A DNA stretch of 8,733 bases from Solirubrobacteraceae bacterium (GTDB taxonomy: Bacteria; Actinomycetota; Thermoleophilia; Solirubrobacterales; Solirubrobacteraceae): assembly GCA_025935735.1 (NCBI GenBank), contig JAICUS010000230.1, forward strand, positions 1 to 8,733, in the 5' to 3' direction. The position numbers and the translations under genes were made by a program. Below are positions 1 through 5,230 of this stretch, piece after piece. The first letter of the stretch is position 1. The number at the start of each line of letters is the position of its first letter. The notes under the pieces are model-generated. The model saw only the letters and a list, made by a program, of their open reading frames with translations. It made no database searches and had not been told where the DNA came from.

Positions 1-2
1 CG

Positions 3-1859
3 GCAGCGGACGCGAGCGCAGGGGCACGACCCGCCGCCACGGCGCGGCGCGTACCCCTGCGCGCGGCGGCACCGCTCGCCGCCTGGACGCCCTGGCTGGC
101 CGCGGCCGGCGTGGTCGTCTGCGCCGGCGCGGTGGTCATCGTCGCTTCCGGTGCGAGGAGCGACGCCGCGTTCGGGCGCGGCCTGCTCGAGCTGCTGATC
201 GTCGGCGTGCCGATCGCCGTCGGGCTGTACGCGGTGCAGGCGCCGGAGAACACGAAGTTCGGGATCGTCCTGCTGGGCATCGGCTTCGCGTGGTCGCTGA
301 CCGCGTTCGCCGAGACCTCTTCGCCCCTGCTGTCCTCGATCGGGCGCGTCTCCACCTGGGTGATGTTCCCGTGCGTGGTCTACCTGCTGCTGGCGTTTCC
401 CGCCGGCCGCATCGCGCGCGGCCCCGACCGCCTGGTCTTCCTCGGGGTCACCGCGGTCCTGCTGTTCCTGTTCATCGGGACGGCGCCGCTCGTGGCGGCG
501 TTCCCACCGAAGACCCTGTGGTCGAGCTGCACCACCGACTGCCCGCCCAACGCGTTCTTCGTGCTCGACCGGCAGCCGGCCTTCCTGACCCAGCTGGTCC
601 TGGTCCGCGAGTGGCTCGTCGAGCTGCTGTGGATCGGCCTGTTCGCCTCGATGCTGCGGCGCTGGCGCGCGGCCTCGCCGCTGCAGCGCCACGCCGTCGC
701 ACCGGCGTTCGTCGCCGGGACGCTGCTCGGCCTCTCGCACTACGCCCACATCACGGCCCGCCAGCTCGGCGCCCCGACCGACTTCGTGGTCGCGCTGTCC
801 TCGGCGTGGACCTTCTGCATCGTCGCCGTGTGCGCGGCCTTCCTGTTCGGTCTCGTCTGGCGCCGGATGCTGATGGCCGACACGCTCGCCCAGCTCGGCG
901 CCGCGCTGCGCGCCGGCGACGGCTCGCACGAGGTGCGCGACGCGCTGGCCACCGCGCTGCACGACTCGACCACCGAGCTGCTGTTCCGCGACCGCGACCC
1001 GGGAGCGTGGCACGACGCGGCCGGCCGCCGGGTGGACTGGCCGCGGCCCCTGCCGCCCGGGCGCGCCGTGACGACCATCGGCACGGACCGCGACCCCCAG
1101 ACGGTCGCACTCGTGCACGACGCCGCGCTGCGAGACGATCGCCGCCTGCTCGACGGCGTGAGCGGCCTGGTGCTGGCCGGCTGGCGGGACGAGCAGCTAC
1201 GCTCCGACCTCAACGAGGCCATGCAGGGCCTCGAGGACTCCCGCCGGCGCATCGCCGCGGCCGCGGATCTCGAACGCGTGCGGATCCAGCGCGATCTCCA
1301 CGACGGCGCGCAACAGCGCCTGATCGCCCTGCGCATCCGCCTCACGCTGGCCGAGGAGCAGCTCGTGAGCGATCCCACGGCCGGCCTCGCCGCCGTGCGC
1401 GAGATCGGCTTCGAGGCCGATCGGGCGCTCGAGGAGCTGCGCTCGTTCGCCCACGGCGTCTACCCCGCGACGCTCATCGATCTCGGCCTGCGGGACGCAC
1501 TGCGGTCGATCGCGGCTCAGGCGCCGCTACCCGTCCGCGTCGCCGCCGAGGGCGTGACCCGCCATCCCATCGAGATCGAGAGCGCGGTCTACTTCACGTG
1601 CGCGGAAGCGGTCCAGAACGCGATCAAGCACGCGCACGGCGCCACCGGCCTGTGGATCGCGCTCACCCAGACCGCCACCGAGCTGCGCTTCGAGGTCCGC
1701 GACGACGGACCGGGCTTCTGGCCGGGCACCGGCGCCGGGCGCGGCCTGCGCAACATGCGCGATCGCATCGAGGCGATCGACGGGACCCTGGTCGTCGACG
1801 CGCTGCTGGGACACGGCACCCGCATCTCCGGCGCGGTCGGCCTGTCGCCCAACCGGTAG
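3..1859 (+). CDS. Membrane sensor histidine kinase, NarL/DesK (HisKA_3) type, 5' partial
   Basis: This is a sensor kinase that would autophosphorylate on His and pass the phosphate to a LuxR-type response regulator; none is in the window. The frame is open to the window edge. A GTG at 111 would cut the first hydrophobic segment, so the true start probably lies upstream. Numbered from that GTG, about seven more membrane segments reach residue ~250. A loop near 135-150 carries a C-x3-C pair (C140, C144). A GAF-like linker region follows (about 255-375). The DHp H-box is RDLHDGAQQR, with the phospho-acceptor His397 (nt 1299-1301). The HATPase domain has the N-box EAVQNAIKHAH (Asn503), the G1 box DDGPGF (531-536) and the G2 box GAGRGLRNMRDR. 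The DLHDGAQQR form of the H-box is typical of actinobacterial NarL-family kinases. The stimulus cannot be read from sequence. The gene converges on the small gene that follows. Confidence 0.93.
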   Translation, partial: AADASAGARPAATARRVPLRAAAPLAAWTPWLAAAGVVVCAGAVVIVASGARSDAAFGRGLLELLIVGVPIAVGLYAVQAPENTKFGIVLLGIGFAWSLTAFAETSSPLLSSIGRVSTWVMFPCVVYLLLAFPAGRIARGPDRLVFLGVTAVLLFLFIGTAPLVAAFPPKTLWSSCTTDCPPNAFFVLDRQPAFLTQLVLVREWLVELLWIGLFASMLRRWRAASPLQRHAVAPAFVAGTLLGLSHYAHITARQLGAPTDFVVALSSAWTFCIVAVCAAFLFGLVWRRMLMADTLAQLGAALRAGDGSHEVRDALATALHDSTTELLFRDRDPGAWHDAAGRRVDWPRPLPPGRAVTTIGTDRDPQTVALVHDAALRDDRRLLDGVSGLVLAGWRDEQLRSDLNEAMQGLEDSRRRIAAAADLERVRIQRDLHDGAQQRLIALRIRLTLAEEQLVSDPTAGLAAVREIGFEADRALEELRSFAHGVYPATLIDLGLRDALRSIAAQAPLPVRVAAEGVTRHPIEIESAVYFTCAEAVQNAIKHAHGATGLWIALTQTATELRFEVRDDGPGFWPGTGAGRGLRNMRDRIEAIDGTLVVDALLGHGTRISGAVGLSPNR

Positions 1860-1874
1860 GCCGCCGTGGCGGCC
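1859..1874. terminator. Short GC hairpin between convergent genes
   Basis: A perfect inverted repeat with arms GGCCGC and GCGGCC around CGTG starts at the last base of the kinase stop codon and fills most of the 20-bp gap before the convergent small gene. A stem here could end transcription from both sides. There is no T-run on either strand and the stem has only 6 bp. Such repeats are common by chance in GC-rich DNA, so this is a candidate only. Confidence 0.3.
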
Positions 1875-1879
1875 ATCGC

Positions 1880-2173
1880 TCAGACCTCCTCGAGGGTCGG
1901 CGCGGCCGGGGCGCGCTCGGCGTCGCGCAGCTGCGCGGCGACCCGCTGGACGAAGCGGTCGACGGCCCGGGCGAGCTCCGGCGTCTCCAGGGCCCGGCAC
2001 GCGAGCCCGTCGACCCGGGAGCGCACGCGCTGACGGACGAGCGCGCCGTCGCGGGCCAGCATGTGCACCCCCGGCAGCCTGCCGGCCACCCTCAGGGGCA
2101 GGCGCAGGGCGTCGAACGCGGCGGCGCCGAGCGCCAGCGCGGCATCACCGAGATCCGGGCGGGCGGTGTCCAT
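1880..2173 (-). CDS. Small hypothetical protein, 97 aa
   Basis: I do not recognise a named family. The 97-aa product begins MDTARPDLGDAALALG and is rich in Ala, Arg and Leu. It lacks a signal peptide or an obvious membrane span; residues 11-32 are only mildly hydrophobic. The rest looks helical with alternating charged and apolar residues, including RVRSRVDGLACRALETPELARAVDRF (about 49-74, quoted here only for its key pattern of T-P-E-L-A-R-A). That pattern recalls helical repeats ('xPELxRaxdr') I remember from uncharacterised actinobacterial proteins; this is a weak resemblance. The ATG at 2173 was chosen because ACGGAG (2188-2183) lies 9 nt before it. The frame stays open far upstream, antisense to the amidotransferase gene, but that extension looks like composition-driven read-through. 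The product looks protein-like while the opposite strand does not, so a real gene is likely. Confidence 0.62.
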   Translation of the reverse strand: MDTARPDLGDAALALGAAAFDALRLPLRVAGRLPGVHMLARDGALVRQRVRSRVDGLACRALETPELARAVDRFVQRVAAQLRDAERAPAAPTLEEV

Positions 2174-2182
2174 GCGCGCATG

Positions 2183-2188
2183 CTCCGT
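2183..2188 (-). promoter_or_regulatory. Shine-Dalgarno that sets the start of the 97-aa gene
   Basis: On the minus strand this reads ACGGAG, 9 nt before the ATG at 2173-2171. It supports the short 97-aa reading over a longer open frame that runs antisense through the amidotransferase gene. The start codon itself sits in the 12-bp palindrome CATGCGCGCATG (2171-2182). Confidence 0.5.
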
Positions 2189-2207
2189 CCGCGGGCGGGC
2201 GGCGGCC

Positions 2208-2224
2208 TCATCCGGTTCGGATGA
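2208..2224. promoter_or_regulatory. 17-bp perfect palindrome, candidate operator
   Basis: TCATCCG-GTT-CGGATGA is a perfect 7-bp inverted repeat around a 3-bp centre. It lies in the divergent spacer, 34 bp before the 97-aa gene start and 99 bp before the amidotransferase start. Its arms mix A/T and G/C, unlike the GC-only chance hairpins around it, and the size fits a site for a dimeric helix-turn-helix repressor. No regulator gene lies in the window, so the binding protein is unknown. It could instead fold as an RNA hairpin in the leader of either gene. Confidence 0.42.
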
Positions 2225-2277
2225 CCGCGCGCGCACCACCGGCACTTGGGATGCGCGCGCCCTGGCGGGTGCCGCGC

Positions 2278-2298
2278 CGCGCCGGGAGACTCGGCGCG
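2278..2298 (+). promoter_or_regulatory. Leader hairpin upstream of the amidotransferase Shine-Dalgarno
   Basis: CGCGCCG (2278-2284) and CGGCGCG (2292-2298) form a perfect 7-bp GC stem around a 7-nt loop (GGAGACT). It ends 10 nt before the Shine-Dalgarno run that starts at 2309. If the transcript begins upstream, this stem sits at the edge of the ribosome footprint and could affect initiation or act as a short attenuator. The loop itself carries GGAG. The role is inferred. Confidence 0.3.
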
Positions 2299-2323
2299 AC
2301 ACCCCCTCGGAAGGGAGCACCGC

Positions 2324-3205
2324 ATGTGCCGTTGGATGGCGTGGCTGGGCCAGTCGGTGACCATCGACGAGCTGTTGTTCAAGACCAGGCACGGGATCGT
2401 CGACCAGAGCCTGCACGCCCGCATGGGCGCGGAGCCGACCAACGGCGACGGGTTCGGGCTGGGCTGGTACGGGTCCCGCGAGGTGCCCGGCGTCTACCAC
2501 AGCGTCTCGCCCGCCTGGTCGGATACCAACCTGCGCGAGCTCGCGGCGCAGATCCAGTCCCGGCTGTTCCTCGCGCACGTGCGCGCGGCGATCGGCTCGC
2601 CGGTCCAGCAGACAAACTGCCACCCGTTCCGCCACGGCCGCTGGCTGTTCGTCCACAACGGCTACCTGGGCGGCTTCCACGCCACGCGGCGCGAGCTCCT
2701 GTTCGCCGTCGACCCGTCGCTGTTCCCCGAGCTGCGCGGCTCGACCGACACCGAGGTGGTGTTCCACCTGGCGCTCACGTTCGGCCTCGAGGAGGATCCC
2801 GTGCGCGCGCTGGAGCTCACGGTCGGGCTGATCGAGGCCGCCGCGCACCCGCACGGGATCAAGGACGCGGTCCAGGGGACGTTCTGCGCCACGGACGGCA
2901 CGAGCCTGTGGGCGGTGCGCTACGCCAGCGGCGGGCACCGGCCGCGGACGCTGTTCGCCTCCACGGACGTCGAGGCCATCCACCGCCTCTATCCCGAGGA
3001 CGCGCGGCTCTCCCGGCTGTGCGACGACGACCGGCTGGTGGTCTCGGAGCCCGTGTCCGATCTGCCGGGGCTCTGGCAGGAGATCCCGCCGTCGACCGCG
3101 GCGCGCGTGGAGCACGGCGGCGTCCTCGAGGAGCGGCCGTTCCGCCCGCAGGCGCCGGTCACGGTCACGGCCTTCCAGGGACTGCCGACCGGCGCCCGCG
3201 GCTGA
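2324..3205 (+). CDS. Class II glutamine amidotransferase (YafJ/EgtC-like)
   Basis: This 293-aa Ntn-type amidohydrolase would free ammonia from glutamine or cleave a gamma-glutamyl amide. After Met removal Cys2 becomes the N-terminal nucleophile (MCRWMAWLG). Other family marks are EPTNGDGFGLGWYG (37-50), HVRAAIG with Arg87 as the likely substrate-carboxylate binder, QQTNCHPFRHG (95-105), HNGYLGG with the oxyanion-hole Asn112/Gly113, and GSTDTE (139-144). The protein is a single glutaminase domain with no synthetase domain. AGGGAG (2312-2317) sits 6 nt before the ATG and fixes the start. YafJ and EgtC share this fold; EgtC hydrolyses a gamma-glutamyl intermediate of ergothioneine synthesis. No other egt gene is near, and the DQSLHxRxGAEPTNGDGFG pattern fits the broader YafJ-like group better. 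The substrate is unknown. The gene ends tail to tail with the peptidase operon. Confidence 0.9.
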   Translation: MCRWMAWLGQSVTIDELLFKTRHGIVDQSLHARMGAEPTNGDGFGLGWYGSREVPGVYHSVSPAWSDTNLRELAAQIQSRLFLAHVRAAIGSPVQQTNCHPFRHGRWLFVHNGYLGGFHATRRELLFAVDPSLFPELRGSTDTEVVFHLALTFGLEEDPVRALELTVGLIEAAAHPHGIKDAVQGTFCATDGTSLWAVRYASGGHRPRTLFASTDVEAIHRLYPEDARLSRLCDDDRLVVSEPVSDLPGLWQEIPPSTAARVEHGGVLEERPFRPQAPVTVTAFQGLPTGARG

Positions 3206-3230
3206 CGCAGGCGCCGGCCGGTCGCGTCAG
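3189..3230. terminator. Nested inverted repeats at a convergent junction
   Basis: CTGACGC (3202-3208) and GCGTCAG (3224-3230) form a perfect 7-bp inverted repeat. Each arm contains the TGA stop codon of one of the two convergent genes, which end at 3205 and 3227. A second perfect pair, CCGGCGCC (3189-3196) and GGCGCCGG (3210-3217), interleaves with it, so only one stem can form at a time without a pseudoknot. Either could serve as a bidirectional terminator. No T-tract follows on either strand, so a classic intrinsic terminator is not shown. Confidence 0.4.
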
Positions 3231-3652
3231 TGCCAGTCCGACAGCGAGTGACGGTCGCGGCCGCCGTAGGCCAGCAGGCCGTAGATGACGATCACGTCGA
3301 CGAAGAACATGAGGATCGAGCGTGCCGGGAACGCCGGCAGCGCGAAGAACTGCACGATCATGTTCAGCGCGGCGGCGAGCACGCCGAGCCAGCGGCCCCA
3401 CTCGGTGGCGGCCCAGACGGCGAACGCCACCACGGCCTGGACGACCCCGGTGACGATCAGGATCCAGCCCCAGGTGTTGAGGTCGCCGAGCACGTACTCG
3501 GCGCCGCGCACGAAGACCTTCGAGTTGCCCACCGCGGCGATGCCGTAGATGAAGTTGAGCGTGCCGGCCAGCGCCAGCATGCTGCCCGCGAACACGATCC
3601 AGCCGCGCCCCGGGTCGACGTCGTAGGTCGAGGGGTCTATCGCCTGGGTCAT
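3227..3652 (-). CDS. DUF7144-type four-TM membrane protein (second of tandem pair)
   Basis: The product has 141 aa and four hydrophobic segments at about 18-38, 61-81, 87-106 and 111-131, with a short polar N-terminus. Between TM1 and TM2 lies the signature VRGAEYVLGDLNTWGWILIV (48-67), whose LNTWGWI core matches the '(D)LTTWGWIHL' element I know from actinobacterial DUF7144 proteins. The function of that family is not known. The start is 1 nt after the stop of its paralogue, with only a weak G-run as ribosome site, so it is probably translated by coupling. It is the last gene of the minus-strand cluster. It differs from its neighbour in a longer C-terminal tail (GGRDRHSLSDWH) and in Tyr36 where the paralogue has Asp49. 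Confidence 0.82.
   Translation of the reverse strand: MTQAIDPSTYDVDPGRGWIVFAGSMLALAGTLNFIYGIAAVGNSKVFVRGAEYVLGDLNTWGWILIVTGVVQAVVAFAVWAATEWGRWLGVLAAALNMIVQFFALPAFPARSILMFFVDVIVIYGLLAYGGRDRHSLSDWH
3451..3524 (-). repeat. Conserved 74-bp patch, copy in the distal DUF7144 gene
   Basis: This segment matches 3860-3933 with 4 mismatches in 74 bp by my count and no gap. It encodes the shared loop and TM2 start (S-K-x-x-VRGAEYV-x-GDLNTWGWILIV). Outside the patch the two genes differ much more. It marks a tandem gene duplication. Confidence 0.75.
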
Positions 3653-3653
3653 G

Positions 3654-4100
3654 TCAGCCCCGGTCCCCGGCGCCGTAGGCCACCAGCGCGTACATCACGA
3701 GGATGTCGAGCGCGAACAGGCTGAGCGCCCACAGCGGGTAGGCGGGCATGAACATCAACTGCGCGATCGCGTTCAGGCCGGCGATGGCCACGCCCGCCCA
3801 GCGGAAGCCGCGCCACTCGAGCACGATGCCCAGCACGACGAGCACCTGGATGGCCGCGATGACGATGAGGATCCAGCCCCAGGTGTTGAGGTCGCCGAAC
3901 ACGTACTCGGCGCCGCGCACGTAGAACTTCGAGCTCGAGACCGCCGCGACGCCGTCGATGAAGTTCATCGCGGCGATGAGTCCCAGCATCACGGCGGCGA
4001 ACAGGAACCAGCCGGTGCCCTCGTCCGAGTAGGCCGCCGGCTGGGCGGTCTGGTACTGGCGCACCGTGGGCCGCGCGTGCGCGGGATCGGTGGTACTCAT
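3654..4100 (-). CDS. DUF7144-type four-TM membrane protein (first of tandem pair)
   Basis: The product has 148 aa: a polar N-terminal tail of about 28 residues rich in Thr, Gln, Ala and Pro, then four membrane segments at about 29-49, 74-94, 100-118 and 122-143. It shares FIxGxAAV in TM1 and the signature YVRGAEYVFGDLNTWGWILI (60-79) with the next gene, so the two arose by duplication. Asp49 sits at the end of TM1 and Asp132 inside TM4 (ALDILVMY); the paralogue keeps an acidic residue at the latter place (VDVIVIY). Buried acids can matter for ion or proton handling, but no such activity is known for DUF7144. It has the strongest Shine-Dalgarno in the window, so it may be made in excess of the peptidases. 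Its stop is 1 nt before the next ATG. Confidence 0.83.
   Translation of the reverse strand: MSTTDPAHARPTVRQYQTAQPAAYSDEGTGWFLFAAVMLGLIAAMNFIDGVAAVSSSKFYVRGAEYVFGDLNTWGWILIVIAAIQVLVVLGIVLEWRGFRWAGVAIAGLNAIAQLMFMPAYPLWALSLFALDILVMYALVAYGAGDRG
3860..3933 (-). repeat. Conserved 74-bp patch, copy in the proximal DUF7144 gene
   Basis: This is the partner of 3451-3524, with 70 of 74 positions identical by my count. Two of the four differences cluster near the 5' coding side (V-F versus F-Y residues just before VRGAEYV). The spacing between copies is 409 bp, the period of the tandem duplication. Confidence 0.75.
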
Positions 4101-4107
4101 GGGTCAG

Positions 4108-4114
4108 CCTCCTT
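4108..4114 (-). promoter_or_regulatory. Full-length Shine-Dalgarno before the DUF7144 pair
   Basis: On the minus strand this reads AAGGAGG, 7 nt before the ATG at 4100. It begins directly after the TAG stop (4117-4115) of the peptidase gene. It is the most complete ribosome site seen here and occurs at the only junction in the cluster with a real gap (14 nt), so the DUF7144 pair may be translated independently and strongly. Confidence 0.75.
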
Positions 4115-5230
4115 CTAGGCGACGATCCGCATCTCGCGGCTGGTGTTGTTCAGGCGCCGGCCGCCGTCTGCGGTGGCCACCACGATGTCCTCGATCCGCA
4201 CGCCGAAGCGGCCGGGCAGGTAGATCCCCGGCTCGATCGAGAAGCACATGCCGGGCTCGATCGGCCGGGTCTCGCCCTCGATCATGTAGGGCGGCTCGTG
4301 CGTGGTCTGGCCGATGCCGTGGCCGACGCGGTGGATGAAGTACTCGCCGTAGCCGGCGTCGGCGATGACCTTGCGCGCGGCGCGGTCGACCTCCTGGCAC
4401 GGCACGCCCGGCCGCACCGCGTCGAAGCCGGCCTGCTGCGCGCGGCGGACGATCTCGAACACCTCGCGCTCCTCGTCGGTCGCCTCGCCCACGTGCACGG
4501 TGCGGGTGGTGTCGGAGCCGTAGCCGTCCCTGATCCCGCCGAAGTCGAGGACGACCATGTCGCCCTCCTCGATCGTGCGGTCGCTCATCTCGTGATGCGG
4601 GTTGGCGCCGTTCGGGCCCGAGCCGACGACGGTGAAGTCGACCTGCGAGTGGCCGTGCTTCTCCAGCAGGGCCGTCAGGTCGGCGGCGATGTCCGCCTCC
4701 GTGCGGCCGGCGAAGCGCACCTTGACGATCTCCTCGAGGCTGGCGTCGGCCGCCTCGCCCGCCTCGGCCAGCCGCGCGATCTCGTCCGGCCCCTTGACCG
4801 CGCGCAGCATGGGAAGCGCGTCGGTCATCGAGACGTAGCGCGACCCGGGCAGCGTGCGCTGCAGGCCGAGCAGGTGCATCGCCCAGGCGGGGTCGGAGAT
4901 CGCGTAGCGGCCGTCCGCGTCCAGCAGGCGCGCGGCCGCGGCGTACGGATCCTCGCCGTCGGTCCAGTCGCTGAGCTCGAGCGCGCCGGCGGCGGGTGCG
5001 GCCTCGGCGTCCGGGCGCTCGAGGATCGGCGCGATCAGCGCCGGCCGGCGGCCGGGGTGGAGCGCCAGCAGCGTGATCCGCTCGGTGATGGCGATCGGCG
5101 CGTAGCCGGTGAGGTAGACGAGGTCGGGTCCGGGCGTGACCAGCACGCCGGTCAGCCCCGCGTCCGCCGCCTGCGCCGCGGCGTGCTCCATGCGCCGGGC
5201 GAAGTCGCCGGCGGTGAACGGCCGCGTCAT
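4115..5230 (-). CDS. M24 family Xaa-Pro peptidase (PepP/PepQ-like)
   Basis: This 371-aa dinuclear metal peptidase would remove or split N-terminal residues next to proline in cytoplasmic peptides. Residues 1-~145 form the creatinase/prolidase N-terminal domain (DLVYLTGYAP near 36-45). Residues ~150-371 form the pita-bread domain. All five expected metal ligands are present: Asp229 (LDFGG), Asp240 (GSDTTRT), His304 (VGHGIG), Glu333 (IEPGIY) and Glu347 (RIEDIV). NPHHE (210-214) supplies the usual substrate-side His. Length is typical for the short bacterial PepQ/YqhT-like branch. The ATG at 5230 overlaps the upstream peptidase stop as ATGA, so it is translationally coupled; only a G-run precedes it as ribosome site. 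The open frame runs far upstream of this ATG, antisense-like within the M20 gene, and was cut back for that reason. Prolidase versus aminopeptidase specificity cannot be decided from sequence. Confidence 0.93.
   Translation of the reverse strand: MTRPFTAGDFARRMEHAAAQAADAGLTGVLVTPGPDLVYLTGYAPIAITERITLLALHPGRRPALIAPILERPDAEAAPAAGALELSDWTDGEDPYAAAARLLDADGRYAISDPAWAMHLLGLQRTLPGSRYVSMTDALPMLRAVKGPDEIARLAEAGEAADASLEEIVKVRFAGRTEADIAADLTALLEKHGHSQVDFTVVGSGPNGANPHHEMSDRTIEEGDMVVLDFGGIRDGYGSDTTRTVHVGEATDEEREVFEIVRRAQQAGFDAVRPGVPCQEVDRAARKVIADAGYGEYFIHRVGHGIGQTTHEPPYMIEGETRPIEPGMCFSIEPGIYLPGRFGVRIEDIVVATADGGRRLNNTSREMRIVA

Larger units (their letters stand above)
2174..2323. promoter_or_regulatory. Divergent intergenic region
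   Basis: This 150-bp spacer lies between the start of the 97-aa protein gene (leftward) and the start of the amidotransferase gene (rightward), so it should carry promoters for both. I see no good -10/-35 pair in either direction. TTGGGA at 2246-2251 is a poor -35 candidate with no A/T-rich box 17 nt downstream. The visible structure is a 17-bp palindrome and a leader hairpin, listed separately. Confidence 0.55.

Noticed and set aside
111..113. GTG at 111 as the true start of the kinase
   Set aside because: No ribosome site precedes it, the frame is open to the window edge, and it would remove half of the first membrane segment.
290..2224. 644-codon open frame on the + strand overlapping the kinase
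   Set aside because: Its translation is dominated by Arg, Ala, Pro and Gly with no domain. The overlapping kinase frame carries all H, N and G boxes.
2246..2251. TTGGGA as a -35 box for the amidotransferase gene
   Set aside because: No A/T-rich -10 box lies 16-18 nt downstream; the spacer there is GC only.
2174..3115. Long open frame antisense to the amidotransferase gene, in frame with the 97-aa gene
   Set aside because: The encoded stretch is Arg/Pro/Val-rich with no fold or motif, while the opposite strand has a complete catalytic set. GC-rich codons leave the antisense frame free of stops. The short 97-aa reading has its own ribosome site.
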